From positions 62,001 to 126,000 of the forward strand of contig JBBDXW010000071.1 in the NCBI GenBank assembly GCA_040902105.1: a stretch of 64,000 nucleotides of DNA. The letters run 5' to 3'. A program made the translations under genes and the position numbers. This DNA comes from IDS-8 sp040902105 (lineage in GTDB: Bacteria; Pseudomonadota; Gammaproteobacteria; Steroidobacterales; Woeseiaceae). Of this stretch, positions 19,155 to 28,337 are shown one piece after another; the first letter of the stretch is position 1; each line of letters begins with the position of its first letter. Below the pieces are notes generated by a model. It searched no databases. It had not been told where the DNA came from and saw only the letters and a list, made by a program, of their open reading frames with translations.

Positions 19155-20444
19155 ATGAATAAGAAATGTCGTCTGATTGGCGCGTTGTCCGGCGCCGCGG
19201 CGATCGTGCTGCTTGCCGGGCGGGCCGACGCTACGGAAAACGCAGAGGTGATCATCGAATGGAACGAGATCCTGCAAACGACCATTCCCACCGCGGGGGC
19301 GCTCGCTCCGCGCTACTACGCAATGCTGCACATCGCTATGTTCGATGCCGTGAACTCGATCGACAGGGCCTACACGCCGTACCGAGCGCGCGTCCGGGCC
19401 CATCGGGGCGTGTCAGCAGAAGCCGCCGCGGCACAGGCGGCGCACGATGTTCTCGTATTTTTGATTCCGGAGGCGGAAGCGACGTTCGACAAGGCTCTCA
19501 GAGACCAGCTCAAGTCGATCCCGTCCTGGCGCGCTGCTGCGGGCGCGCTGGTCGGCCGTAAGGTCGCAAAGCAGGTCATCGCGTGGCGCCAGAACGACGG
19601 AGAGGTGAATCCGACTCCGCCGGCCTATGTATTACCGCCGTTCCCCGGGCTCTGGCAGCCGACGCCGCCCGCGTTCGCGGTAGCCTCGTTTCCGCACTTC
19701 CGCGACGTGGAGCCGTTCGCGTTGCTCACCGCGACGCAGTACTTGCCCGACCCACCGCCGACGTTGACGAGCGACGAATACGCCGCCGACTTCGAAGAGG
19801 TGAGGCGGATCGGAGCGCTGAATAGCGCGGAGCGAACCGCGGAGCAGACGCAGACCGCGCGCTTGTTTGCGAGCATCGGCAACACCACGGTTCATTTTGC
19901 GATGTGGAACGACATCGCGCGCGACTTCGCACACAGCCAGTATTGGTCGTTGGTCGACACCGCGCGCCTGTTTGCGCTGTTGAACGCGTCGATTCATGAC
20001 GGTGTGCAAACGTCGCACGCGAGCAAGTTCGTGTACGGTCTGTGGCGCCCGGTCACGGCGATACAACGAGCGGACGAGGACCTCAACCCGCAGACGGCTG
20101 CGGATACCGCGTGGAGTCCGTTGCTCACGACGCCACCCTATCCCTCGCATGCGAGCAACCAGACTTGCGTCGGCACGAGCGCCGCGCGCGCTCTCGCCCG
20201 CGCCTTCGACAGCGACGCGATGCCGTTCACCGTCACCTGGGTCGGAACGCCCGGGAATCCCGACGTCACACGTTCCTACGGAAGCTTCTCGCAGCTCGCC
20301 GATGAGCAAGCCCGTAGCCGCGTCTACGCCGGGATTCACTTCACGTTCGAGCTCACCGCGGCCGAAAAAAGTTGCGTGCAGGTGGCCGACTACGTCGCCG
20401 ACCACTATATGCTGCCGCGGCACGCCTACGACGATCGCCATTGA
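19155..20444 (+). CDS. Vanadium-dependent haloperoxidase / PAP2-type phosphatase, secreted
   Basis: A 429-residue protein. ATG 19155 is chosen for its GGGAGGACT Shine-Dalgarno and for the signal peptide that follows (MNKKCRLIGALSGAAAIVLL, cleavage near ADA). The vanadate/phosphate site is visible: K-x6-RP in KFVYGLWRP, PPYPSHASN in place of the usual PSGHA, and R-x5-H in SRVYAGIH. These residues bind vanadate in haloperoxidases and phosphate in acid phosphatases of the PAP2 superfamily. Halide oxidation by peroxide is the best guess; a phosphatase is the alternative. The missing Gly in the SGH motif may alter activity. The MITE-like element lies upstream. Confidence 0.85.
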   Translation: MNKKCRLIGALSGAAAIVLLAGRADATENAEVIIEWNEILQTTIPTAGALAPRYYAMLHIAMFDAVNSIDRAYTPYRARVRAHRGVSAEAAAAQAAHDVLVFLIPEAEATFDKALRDQLKSIPSWRAAAGALVGRKVAKQVIAWRQNDGEVNPTPPAYVLPPFPGLWQPTPPAFAVASFPHFRDVEPFALLTATQYLPDPPPTLTSDEYAADFEEVRRIGALNSAERTAEQTQTARLFASIGNTTVHFAMWNDIARDFAHSQYWSLVDTARLFALLNASIHDGVQTSHASKFVYGLWRPVTAIQRADEDLNPQTAADTAWSPLLTTPPYPSHASNQTCVGTSAARALARAFDSDAMPFTVTWVGTPGNPDVTRSYGSFSQLADEQARSRVYAGIHFTFELTAAEKSCVQVADYVADHYMLPRHAYDDRH

Positions 20445-20562
20445 ACGACTACGGCGGCAGCGGCAACTTCGCCGCTGCCGCTATCGGCGATGCAAGGGTA
20501 AGCCATTTGTGAACGCCTCGCGGCTGGTGAGGCCGCGGCGGCGTTGCCATGAAAGAATTCTT

Positions 20563-20596
20563 GGCAACATGGACAGATTGGCCCCCGCTCCATTCC
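20563..20596. repeat. 34-nt dispersed repeat, copy 1 (see 53399-53432)
   Basis: Contains ATGGACAGATTGGCCCCCGC and matches 53399-53432 at 31 of 34 positions. Both copies lie at the edge of a gene remnant, which points to an insertion or recombination scar. Confidence 0.65.
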
Positions 20597-20907
20597 AGCC
20601 GATACCAGTCACGCCGCAGACGGCGGAGGATCTCGTCGACCGCATCGCCGTCTGGCCGGGCCAGCTTACGGCCTACGACACGGGCGGCCTCGAAATCTTC
20701 GCGCTGCGGAAGCAAGCCGAGGAGCGCCTTGGCGATACCTTCGACATCCGCGAGTTCCACGACCGCATTCTCGAAAACGGCGCGCTGCCACTCGGCGCTT
20801 TGCGCGAGCATGTCGAGGCCTGGATCGCCGAGAAGCAGAAGTCAGCTCACGACCGGTATCCGGTTCGAGGAGCCCGATCGAACGTACTGCCCGGATATCC
20901 CCGGTAA
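20569..20907 (+). pseudogene. DUF885-family protein, C-terminal fragment
   Basis: The frame reads VDRIAVWPGQLTAYDTGGLE, IFALRKQAEERLGDTFDIRE, FHDRILENGALPLGALREHV and EAWIAEKQ. This is the typical C-terminal end of DUF885 proteins (secreted or lipid-anchored putative peptidases), where PGQ-x2-Y-x2-G and ELGDAFD-like segments are conserved. The several hundred residues that should precede it are absent; the frame begins inside a dispersed repeat shared with 53399-53432. It is a decayed remnant, open to a stop at 20907. Confidence 0.65.
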
Positions 20908-20947
20908 AATCAATCGCGCAGGCTAAGCCCGCAGTCTGCGCAGACTC

Positions 20948-21769
20948 CTAATCGTCGTCAGGACATTCCGTCGTGCAGAAGATGCCCTCGGAGAACGTCT
21001 GGTTGCCGCTCTCCTCGATCGCTCCAACCTCGAATTTGAACACCGTTACGCCTTGCGCGACATAGGTATCAAGGAATTCCTGCGGAACCGTCACGCTCGT
21101 CTGACTGGCCGGAAGCTGGACACTGAACACGCGAAGGGGACTTACTGCTTCTTCGTCCTCCGGCTCCACAACGACCTCCCACCCGATTTCAACGACGGAG
21201 CCGGGATCGGGAACTAGACCCGCAAAAGGGCACTCGCCGAGATCGTCGCCCTGCGCCCAGTCGATCACCGCGTCCGCGGTCGGCACGTTTCCGGTGCCGT
21301 CGAAGGCATCGATGTCGGGAGCCGCCGGAAGGTTGTGGGTGAGCAGCGCCGTATCCGTCAGCGTTTCGCCCTCGTTCGACTTACCCGTAAAGATGTAGAG
21401 CCCCGCCGGGAACCGCTCCTGGAATTCGGCGAGCGTGACGACCAGGTCGTCTTCTTCTTCCACAAGAGACGGGTCACACAACGGCTCGTCGCTCTCGAAG
21501 AAATTCTCGGTGAGCCCCTGATCAACCAGAGTACCCTTAGCCTGTTCCTGGAAAAGTCTCTTGCCGGTCGGGTCGTCGATCGTCACCCGACGCCACGCGT
21601 CGGCGTCGAGCAACACATGAAATCCAATGTCACCGTCGGTGGCATTTATCTCGACCAGAACTTTGATTTCGTCGAACGGCTCCTGCGCCAGGCCTGGTGC
21701 GCTTGCGGCCGCCATGGCCAAACCGAGCACTCCGGCAACGACAGCCGAAGCAGGTATGTTCCTGTTCAT
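20948..21769 (-). CDS. Secreted acidic protein of unknown function
   Basis: A 273-residue protein from ATG 21769, preceded by AAGGAGA; the frame runs further upstream without coding signs. A signal peptide (MNRNIPASAVVAGVLGLAMA, cleavage near GLAQ) leads to an acidic, beta-rich chain: EIKVLVEINATDGDIGFHVL, PSLVEEEDDLVVTLAEFQ, EVVVEPEDEEAVSPLRVF, and a C-terminal FCTTECPDDD with two Cys. It has no recognised domain. The pattern of regular strands suggests an immunoglobulin-like or jelly-roll fold in the periplasm or outside the cell. It is probably monocistronic. Confidence 0.7.
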   Translation of the reverse strand: MNRNIPASAVVAGVLGLAMAAASAPGLAQEPFDEIKVLVEINATDGDIGFHVLLDADAWRRVTIDDPTGKRLFQEQAKGTLVDQGLTENFFESDEPLCDPSLVEEEDDLVVTLAEFQERFPAGLYIFTGKSNEGETLTDTALLTHNLPAAPDIDAFDGTGNVPTADAVIDWAQGDDLGECPFAGLVPDPGSVVEIGWEVVVEPEDEEAVSPLRVFSVQLPASQTSVTVPQEFLDTYVAQGVTVFKFEVGAIEESGNQTFSEGIFCTTECPDDD

Positions 21770-21902
21770 AGCGATGTCTCCTTCTTGAAGTGGCACGGCG
21801 CAGGCACCGCGAGAGGCAGCCGAGACCGCACGGCGCACGTCAGCGAATCGAGGGATCGGCAGAACCAGTAAGACGTTGGAGACGGAAGAATCCTTCGGAA
21901 AC

Positions 21903-22160
21903 TTACTTTGCCATCTGCTCCGCCCAACTCTTCGCCCCGATCTCGCCATTGAGTAACGACAGCACGGCCTCGGCCAGCGCGCCGAAAATCTCGTAGTGGG
22001 TCAGATCCGGCAGCATCGCCAGCCGGTTGCGCGGCATGTTTTCCCGCATCCAGCCGGCATCCCTCGGTCCGCCTCCGAGGCGCTGGTAAAAATCGATTAC
22101 ATGCTCCGGCCGGAACATATCGCCGTCGCCGTGAATTTCGGAGTAGTAGTTCACGCCGGC
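21903..22160 (-). pseudogene. Alpha/beta hydrolase, C-terminal fragment
   Basis: The frame ending at TAA 21903-21905 encodes GDGDMFRPEHVIDFYQRLGG, GPRDAGWMRENMPRNRLAML, PDLTHYEIFGALAEAVLSLL and GAKSWAEQMAK. This matches the end of an alpha/beta hydrolase: the acid in the GDxD loop, then the base His in LTHYEIF. The nucleophile half is missing; upstream bases belong to a dispersed repeat and unrelated sequence. The gene was truncated, perhaps by insertion or excision at the adjacent tRNA-Phe scar. Confidence 0.7.
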
Positions 22161-22224
22161 GTCTCGAGATGGCGGCTCTTGGCCGGTGCGATCATCGCTT
22201 TGGTGCCCGGGTGAGTATGGAAAA

Positions 22225-22310
22225 GGCCTCGGAATCTTGTCAGCCATTGAGGATTTGGCCCCGCACTGGACGACAATGCGTTGCGTGAGTTTTGTGTGAA
22301 TAGGCTGTGC
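22225..22310. repeat. Dispersed repeat, copy 1 (see 52425-52510)
   Basis: GGAATCTTGTCAGCC (from 22231) and, exactly 50 bases on, GCGTGAGTTTTGTGTGAAT (from 22283) recur with the same spacing at 52431 and 52483. The intervening bases have diverged. Function unknown; it lies at the broken end of the hydrolase fragment. Confidence 0.6.
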
Positions 22311-22395
22311 ATTGTCCTGCATAGTAGTGCAAATTGGGCAACGGGCGCCCCGGTAACCAATTGAAATACAAGGCCCTGCGCGATGCCGCCAGCGT

Positions 22396-22440
22396 CTGAA
22401 AATCCGCGTGTCGGTGGTTAGATTCCGCCCCTGGCCACCA
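22396..22440 (+). other. tRNA-Phe 3' fragment (anticodon loop to CCA)
   Basis: Forty-five bases read from the anticodon loop (CTGAAAATCC, anticodon GAA) through the variable loop and T arm (GGTGG / CCGCC stem) to CCTGGCCACCA. As I recall the usual gammaproteobacterial tRNA-Phe, there are two differences: TTAGATTCC in the T loop and CCTGGCC for CCTGGGC. The 5' half (acceptor, D arm, 5' anticodon stem) is absent. This is the classical scar or attachment site left by an element that integrated at a tRNA-Phe gene. Confidence 0.75.
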
Positions 22441-22541
22441 ATCCTGTCAAGGTCCTCACCGGGACATCGGTTACGGGGCAGTTCAGAGTTTGAAAAAGCG
22501 ATGGCGACCGGCTTGTGTCACCTACCTTGGAACAACATCTG

Positions 22542-22925
22542 TCACTCGCTAACCAGGATAACATCGATCAATGCGGCGTCATCTTCTGTCGACAACATAA
22601 GCTGTTCCGGCAGGTCGATCGTCATCCACTCGCCTTCCAATGGTTCGAACTCCGTTTTCCCGGCACTCAACTCTACCTCGCCCGCACGGTGCTGAAACAC
22701 AACCATCCCGCTAGACGGCAGGTCCAGAGCAATTCGTGCGTGCCCGTCCAACTGATATTGTTTCAGCTCGATCTTCAGAGTCCGTGGGCCGTCTCGCGTT
22801 TCAATGACGATTTCGCCCTCAAAGAAGGGGCTCTCACGCAGTTCGACGGGCGGGGCCTTAACTTGAGCGATCACTCCGACGGCCAGCGCCAACAATGTAG
22901 TAATAGCAAGTAACTTTGGCATCAT
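22542..22925 (-). CDS. Small secreted protein of unknown function
   Basis: A 127-residue protein with a signal peptide (MMPKLLAITTLLALAVGVIA, then QVKAPPV). The mature chain is short, beta-rich and lacks Cys: FFEGEIVIETRDGPRTLKIE, LKQYQLDGHARIALDLPSSG, VVFQHRAGEVELSAGKTEFE. It is the last gene of a three-gene minus-strand operon (cupin, propeller lipoprotein, this gene), with 5 bases after the lipoprotein stop, so it probably works with the propeller protein in the envelope. No family is recognised. Confidence 0.68.
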   Translation of the reverse strand: MMPKLLAITTLLALAVGVIAQVKAPPVELRESPFFEGEIVIETRDGPRTLKIELKQYQLDGHARIALDLPSSGMVVFQHRAGEVELSAGKTEFEPLEGEWMTIDLPEQLMLSTEDDAALIDVILVSE

Positions 22926-22930
22926 GATCT

Positions 22931-25777
22931 CTACCTCGGACCTATCTTGTACAGGCGTCCATTCTCCGTTGCCACGTACAGGTGGTTATTAGCTATTACC
23001 GGCTCGGTTCGGACCAGGTTGCCGTTCAGGTCCAGGACGTTCAGCACCATCGGATTCGGCACAACAGTGAAACCGGCCGTCGCGCAGTCTGCATTGCTCA
23101 AGGACGACCAGGTGCAGGACGAGCCCAGTGCAGGCCACACCGACGGGTCGGCCAGGGCAACCAGCTTGGAAAGATTGGTGCCCACGAATACGATGCCCCG
23201 GGTCACTGTTGGCGGTCCGAGACCCCAGCTGTGATGATCATTAATCGGATTGGTGTAGGGGCGAAGATCCGCGATCCAGGCCGCGCGTCGTGTGCACACG
23301 TTGATTGCGTGCAATCGCCGGTAGCCGTCAAAATTCGCCTGCGGTGTGCTCGCGACATCGACGACGACCTCGCCGCCGGTCATGGTTATGTACAGGTTCT
23401 TCCAGCCGGCACCCGACCGATGGTATCGAATGTCCCCGTGATCCAGGGGATCACCAACGCTGAACGGATAGGCGGTGTTCGGATACTGCCAGTAAAACGT
23501 CATAGCCGTCGAGCTCAGCGCGCCGGCATAGGTCCATCCGTCTTTCATGGTCGAGACCGCAAAGTCGCCGCAGGATGCAGACATCAAGGCTGCGCCGGCC
23601 GCCCAGTCGGGATCGCCATCCTCGTCGTAGGGCACGGGCTGAACCTTGCCCTCCTCTGCGCCCGTCGTCTGGTTGATGCGGACCATTGCCAACGCGTGGT
23701 TGACCGAAGGTTCGCTGGAGTTTCCGCTGCGTACGTTACCGGTTGTCGTCACGATCGCGTTCTGCAGGCCGCCACTGGCGTACGTCCAGATACCGCCGCC
23801 TCGCGTATTGGTGGCCTCGAACTTGAATGTCGTGTCGATGGCACCTGTGTTTAGATCCACAGCAAACAATTTGCCTTGCTGAATGGGATTATCCCAGTGA
23901 TCCGCAATGCCGACATACACCCGATCATTGACGAGCAGTGGCGAGGAGTATCCTGTCTGTTCGTGGAACTCATCTGTTGCCCCCGGGTTGAGCCCCGTCA
24001 TTCGCGCGATTTCACCACTCTTCCATACCAGTGCACCGCCACCGGCCGATGCCGGCCCCGCTCGCACAGCGAATACGCGACCACTGCCGAGCCCGTCCGC
24101 GAACTGCCCGCCGGGATCGTCCGGCCTTCCCCTGTCGGGCGCACTGATTATAACGACGTCCTGCTCGCGATTAACGCGTCCGATTGTGGCACTGGCCGCG
24201 ATGCCTTCTGCGGACGGATTGTGTTGCGGAACAGTCAATCCCCATTCACTCAGCAGCGCCGGCTCGCTGGAGGGCGGATACTGCCACTCAAGCCCGCCCG
24301 TGTTGGCGTCAAACGCGTACAGGTGTCCGTTGGACGACCCGATGTACAGCATACCGTCGTACACGATTGGTGATGCCCTGAACCGCCCGCCGTCCGGCGC
24401 ACCAACCTCCCATTTGACCTCGAGCGTCTTTACCTTGTAGGGATCCGAGAGATCCGAGGCATTCGGCTGCTGCCCATTGCGCAAGGCGTTGTGCCGAAAC
24501 GCCGGCCAGTCCGAAGAACAGGCCTCCGGGTTGTCGCCCAGTTCACAGTCAACGGTAATCACATACACCCAGTCACTGATGCAGTCCTTCAGTTTCTGTA
24601 CGACGGTGATGACATCACCGGCGGCCAAAGTAACCGATAGATTAATCAGTGTGCCGCTGGAGTGACCAATCTCGACACCGCCACGAAAGACCAGGATGTC
24701 GGCACCCGGGATACTGTCAACAACATGAATTTGTGTATCACCGGGCAGCGGCGGTTCAATGATGGGCGGCGGCAGATCCTCGCACGGCAATACCGTCGTG
24801 GTGGTGCCCGGGCTGCCCTCGGTGCACAGTTCCTGGGTCACTTCGAACTGCTGGCCCGCACTGGCCGGCGCAATATGCACGGTGTGCCCGACACCGCCGG
24901 GAGTGGGCGTTTGCGTAACCGGCGTCGTGACGCCAGGCTCGTAAACTCTCAGCATCGCACCGTGTTCGGCGAACTTGTCCGGCGCGGTCTCACCGTAGAG
25001 GCCAAGGAGTTCCTGGCCTTCGATGACCGGCTCGTCGACACTTCCAGCCGGTATCGGGCTGGGCCCGGTCCTGGTGAACAGCGGATCGGACGGGCCACCT
25101 GTTTCTGTGCACAGTCTGGCGGTGGCAGTCACTCGCGCATCAAGCTCGAAGTTGGGATTCACGCCCGTCCAGTTGTGGCCCCATTCGGTCGACGCATTGA
25201 AGGAGCCAACGTCGTGCGGCGCTTCGAAACCGCCGCCCGAAGCAGGGTTCTCGGCCGCGACGACAACAGTGGATCCGGGCACCACGTCTTCAACCAGAAT
25301 GGCTTTGCCACACTGGTGCAATGATTCCTTCCAGAGTCGGGGCTGGGGCAATCCTGCCGGGTAGTCCTCGGTGTGGTCCGTGACCGTGACCGTATTGGAG
25401 GGCCCGCTGGTTGCCCCGTCGCGTGTCTGGGTGACGAATACCGTCTCGCCGGCCACGAAGGTATGGCCGGTCTCGAAGTTCACGCCAAGATCGGGATCGA
25501 TCCCGGTCACCGACGGATTCGGCGCAGGGCTTCCGTTTATAAAAACATCGAGTTTGGCGTTCTGAAGGAAATCCGTGATCGTAACGTTTGAGGAGCAGGC
25601 GTAGATCGGAAAGCCCAGGTTTGGCGGACTGATGAACTCGCGGTCTTCGTCAAACCTGCCCTCATTCGGAACGACGTGGGGGTCCTCGGATGGCTTCTCG
25701 CTTGCGCCGTCGCACGCAGCGATAGAAAACAGTGAAAACAGCAGCATGACAAAAAGTGGGACCCTGGAGCTTTTCAT
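22931..25777 (-). CDS. Large lipoprotein with C-terminal PQQ-type beta-propeller
   Basis: A 948-residue protein. The ATG at 25777 gives a lipoprotein signal (MKSSRVPLFVMLLFSLFSIA, lipobox IAAC), which decides the start. Residues of about 50-440 contain Ig-like repeats (GSTVVVAAENPASGGG, GADILVFRGGVEIGHSSGT) with GxTV-like strand starts. From about residue 460 a PQQ-type propeller follows: DWPAFRHNALRNGQQ, ASPIVYDGMLYIGSSNGHLY, YSSPLLVNDRVYVGIADHW, VIANNHLYVATENGRLYKIG. Such propellers serve quinoprotein dehydrogenases or scaffolds; catalytic residues could not be assigned. It is second in the operon, 7 bases after the cupin gene. Confidence 0.85.
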   Translation of the reverse strand: MKSSRVPLFVMLLFSLFSIAACDGASEKPSEDPHVVPNEGRFDEDREFISPPNLGFPIYACSSNVTITDFLQNAKLDVFINGSPAPNPSVTGIDPDLGVNFETGHTFVAGETVFVTQTRDGATSGPSNTVTVTDHTEDYPAGLPQPRLWKESLHQCGKAILVEDVVPGSTVVVAAENPASGGGFEAPHDVGSFNASTEWGHNWTGVNPNFELDARVTATARLCTETGGPSDPLFTRTGPSPIPAGSVDEPVIEGQELLGLYGETAPDKFAEHGAMLRVYEPGVTTPVTQTPTPGGVGHTVHIAPASAGQQFEVTQELCTEGSPGTTTTVLPCEDLPPPIIEPPLPGDTQIHVVDSIPGADILVFRGGVEIGHSSGTLINLSVTLAAGDVITVVQKLKDCISDWVYVITVDCELGDNPEACSSDWPAFRHNALRNGQQPNASDLSDPYKVKTLEVKWEVGAPDGGRFRASPIVYDGMLYIGSSNGHLYAFDANTGGLEWQYPPSSEPALLSEWGLTVPQHNPSAEGIAASATIGRVNREQDVVIISAPDRGRPDDPGGQFADGLGSGRVFAVRAGPASAGGGALVWKSGEIARMTGLNPGATDEFHEQTGYSSPLLVNDRVYVGIADHWDNPIQQGKLFAVDLNTGAIDTTFKFEATNTRGGGIWTYASGGLQNAIVTTTGNVRSGNSSEPSVNHALAMVRINQTTGAEEGKVQPVPYDEDGDPDWAAGAALMSASCGDFAVSTMKDGWTYAGALSSTAMTFYWQYPNTAYPFSVGDPLDHGDIRYHRSGAGWKNLYITMTGGEVVVDVASTPQANFDGYRRLHAINVCTRRAAWIADLRPYTNPINDHHSWGLGPPTVTRGIVFVGTNLSKLVALADPSVWPALGSSCTWSSLSNADCATAGFTVVPNPMVLNVLDLNGNLVRTEPVIANNHLYVATENGRLYKIGPR

Positions 25778-25784
25778 TCTGTCG

Positions 25785-26285
25785 CTACTCCGTGCCGCTG
25801 AACATGGTGACGCGAACAGAGAGGGGACGATCCTCCGCGCGATTCGTGATTCGCAAGCTGGAGCGAGGCTGCGCCACCAGCGTTTCACCCATTTCGAGTT
25901 CCTCGCGCTTGTCATCGTCAACAGCAAATGTGCCGGTGCCTGCCCTTACCAGCAGGATGGCCGTTCCCGGCAATTCGAATGCCGCGGTTTCTTGTCCGGG
26001 GCCGATCAGCAGGTTCCAGACATCCACCTGGTAGGCGCGATCGTCACTGACCGTCCGAAACAGCGGAAGCACGTACAGCCCATCGACGTATTCCTCGTAC
26101 TTGTCGTCGCGGTCGCTGTTCTCCTGGCGAACGGAGGGAATCTCCAACAGCGGCTTGCCGGCGCCGCCGCGAAGCGATTCTTTGACGGGTTCGTTCGCCG
26201 CGGACTGGGGCACGGCCGGGGCTGCCGATAGCATCAGGGCGATGCCGGTTGCCGAAAGCGAGCGGAAGGATCGGAAGCAGGCCAT
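25785..26285 (-). CDS. Secreted cupin-like protein
   Basis: A 166-residue protein with a signal peptide (SLSATGIALMLSAAPAVPQS). The mature part has a cupin-type beta-barrel pattern: VDVWNLLIGPGQETAAFELP, GTAILLVRAGTGTFAVDDD, EELEMGETLVAQPRSSLRI. The usual cupin metal His residues are not evident, so it may bind a sugar or be structural rather than a metalloenzyme. It heads the three-gene minus-strand operon. A role with the downstream propeller lipoprotein is likely from the 7-base spacing. Confidence 0.68.
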   Translation of the reverse strand: MACFRSFRSLSATGIALMLSAAPAVPQSAANEPVKESLRGGAGKPLLEIPSVRQENSDRDDKYEEYVDGLYVLPLFRTVSDDRAYQVDVWNLLIGPGQETAAFELPGTAILLVRAGTGTFAVDDDKREELEMGETLVAQPRSSLRITNRAEDRPLSVRVTMFSGTE

Positions 26286-26840
26286 GAGGTTCTCCAGCTG
26301 CGAAATCCGGTTTCGTTCTGAGTCTAGTACAGAAACCTTGCCATCGCTGGAAATGCCGCCTTATGAGGTCTTCTGGCCGCATATCCGGCATGCTCAGGTG
26401 GCCTGGCATGCTGAGCGAAGGGGCGCAAATCGTGAGATTGGACGCTTTACGCAGGTCTGTGAATTCCCGAACACATGCCCCGGACGCTTTCGGTCGAACA
26501 CTAGCGGCCTGGATTTTCTCGTAGAGTTTCGGGCGCCGCTGGCCATCGAGGCGACGTTGACCGTCTTCCTGTTCGAAAATGCATGAGGAGATGAAACAGT
26601 CATCTCGACGGGCACATTAGCGACGAAACAGGCATTTTATACGACAAAAAAATGGGTTAAACGACATCGGTATTTGTCGTGTAAATACCTTTAGCGACAT
26701 CAGGCGTTCGAAACCGCCTGCGGCCGGCGGAGTTTCGGGCTTGGCAGCAAGACTGGCGTTGACGGGAATAGAGCATGCCGACACCCGGAGAACGCAAGAC
26801 GGAGCAGGCGAGGGCACACCGGATCGAATCGAAATCGACC
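26286..26840. other. Intergenic, AT-rich patch with repeated CGAC motifs
   Basis: No convincing gene in 555 bases. From about 26619 to 26700 an AT-rich patch carries CGAC words about two helical turns apart (26621, 26642, 26661, 26694, and GTCG at 26676), several as AGCGAC or ACGACAAAA. Similar words (GTCGCTTTTTGTCGC) lie near 28445-28460 beyond the other end of the next gene. They could be operator sites. Confidence 0.4.
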
Positions 26841-28337
26841 TCATTTTTTTGTTTCGTGTGCCCCTTGGTCAGATGACAACAGACGATACTTTCCGCGGCT
26901 GAAAATCTCGACGCCTCGCAGGGAGATGAAATCGTCGCGACGACATCGGATGCGGGGGAAAGGGCAAGACCGCCAACGCCGGCAACCGAATATGAAAGCT
27001 GCGCAGAGGAAGGCAATGAAAACGCCATCCGCAGCCCCACCGCCGCCGCCTCCCGCGTCAGTCGGTGGCGGAGGAGGCGGCGGCGGGGGCGGCGGTGAGC
27101 TTGCCTCTGCCGTAAGAGTCGCCAGCAGCTCACCGCTGTCTGCATCGCGCTGCTCGGCGAACACGTCGCCGCCGGCATCGGAGCCGAGCACCCCGAGCTG
27201 CCCGCCTTCGAAAGCGAACAGCGCGCGGGGCCCGCTGTCGGTTGCGAGCACCGGCGTTGCCTGAAGTTCGCCGCCATCGTCGAGTGCGAAGCGCCGCAGC
27301 GACGTATCGCCGCTGCCATCGACCACGAGAAGTGTCGCTTCAGTATCGTTGACGAGTGCCCGAGCCACGGCAGCGTCGCCCGCATCGCCGATCGAGAAAG
27401 CCCTGTCGGGTTCAGTTCCTGTCAGCGACAACACATTGAGCGACAGGCCGCCGCCGAGTTCCTTCACGATCAGTACCGCATCTTCTCCGGCTCGCGCCAG
27501 GTCGATGCTCAGCCAGTCCGGACCGGCCACGACCGCGCTGTGCCGCAGCACACCGCTCGCCAGCGCTCGCACTTCGAGCTCCAGCTCGCCCGTTGGCGAT
27601 ACGGCAAGTACGGCGGCCAGGTTCCCTGTCACGACCAACCGCAGCGCTTCGTAGTCCGGTTCGAAGAATTCCCAGGTCTCGTCCACGCCGCCGGTATCGG
27701 CATCGATCAGATCGACTGCAGCTTGGCCGGCGCCGTCGACGCCGAGCACGACGAACTGCGTATCGTTGCCGCTGCCCAGCACAGCCGCGTCGATGATTCG
27801 CCGGTCTGCATCGGGCAATGCGTATTCCGCGATGAGGTTTCCGCTCGTCGCGTCGTAGGCCACTACGCCGCTGCTGCTGCTGTCAGCCTCGCTCCATACG
27901 AGAGCTACAGCCGGGCGCGCGCCGCCGTCCATGTCCGGCAGAGCAAACAGGTGTCGCGGTACGCGGCCAGCGCTCAACGCGGCGATGGTCGCAATGGAAA
28001 GGGGTCCGTTCCGGGGACCAACGACTACAGGGCTCACCGATATACCGGCGACGTAAGCGAAAGAACGGTCGACTCCACCTGTTCTGCGACGCGGTATCTT
28101 TATCTGCCCAGGATAGATGACCACCACACGTACCAGGCCGACGTCTTCGATCGCATTCCGTATCGAGGGCGTCATGCGTGGCGCGTCGGTACGCTTGCAT
28201 TCGACGCCGTACATCCTGCCGCCAAGGCTCAGTAGCAGATACCAAGAAAAAATGGAATGAGATGCCGGATTTTCATGGTGAACGAACCTCTGGCTACCGA
28301 AGACTCCCCTCGCATAAAGGCCGCCTGCCGGTGACAT
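26841..28337 (-). CDS. Secreted propeller-like protein with GlyGly-CTERM-like tail; ends uncertain
   Basis: A 498-codon frame. The body has regular strand repeats (GGARPAVALVWSEADSSSSG, SGNLIAEYALPDADRRIIDA, ALFAFEGGQLGVLGSDAGGD) like a beta-propeller. Then come 11 consecutive Pro and a Gly run (DAGGGGGGAADG), a hydrophobic helix (VFIAFLCAAFIFG) and CRRWR. This is the layout of a GlyGly-CTERM sorting signal, normally cut by a rhombosortase. Unusually, about 41 residues follow. The N-terminus is also unclear: no signal peptide lies in this frame, but MKIRHLIPFFLGICY is encoded at 28276 in another frame, then a stop. Frameshift or decay is possible; other in-frame ATGs are at 28214 and 28175. 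Confidence 0.6.
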   Translation of the reverse strand: MSPAGGLYARGVFGSQRFVHHENPASHSIFSWYLLLSLGGRMYGVECKRTDAPRMTPSIRNAIEDVGLVRVVVIYPGQIKIPRRRTGGVDRSFAYVAGISVSPVVVGPRNGPLSIATIAALSAGRVPRHLFALPDMDGGARPAVALVWSEADSSSSGVVAYDATSGNLIAEYALPDADRRIIDAAVLGSGNDTQFVVLGVDGAGQAAVDLIDADTGGVDETWEFFEPDYEALRLVVTGNLAAVLAVSPTGELELEVRALASGVLRHSAVVAGPDWLSIDLARAGEDAVLIVKELGGGLSLNVLSLTGTEPDRAFSIGDAGDAAVARALVNDTEATLLVVDGSGDTSLRRFALDDGGELQATPVLATDSGPRALFAFEGGQLGVLGSDAGGDVFAEQRDADSGELLATLTAEASSPPPPPPPPPPPTDAGGGGGGAADGVFIAFLCAAFIFGCRRWRSCPFPRIRCRRDDFISLRGVEIFSRGKYRLLSSDQGAHETKK

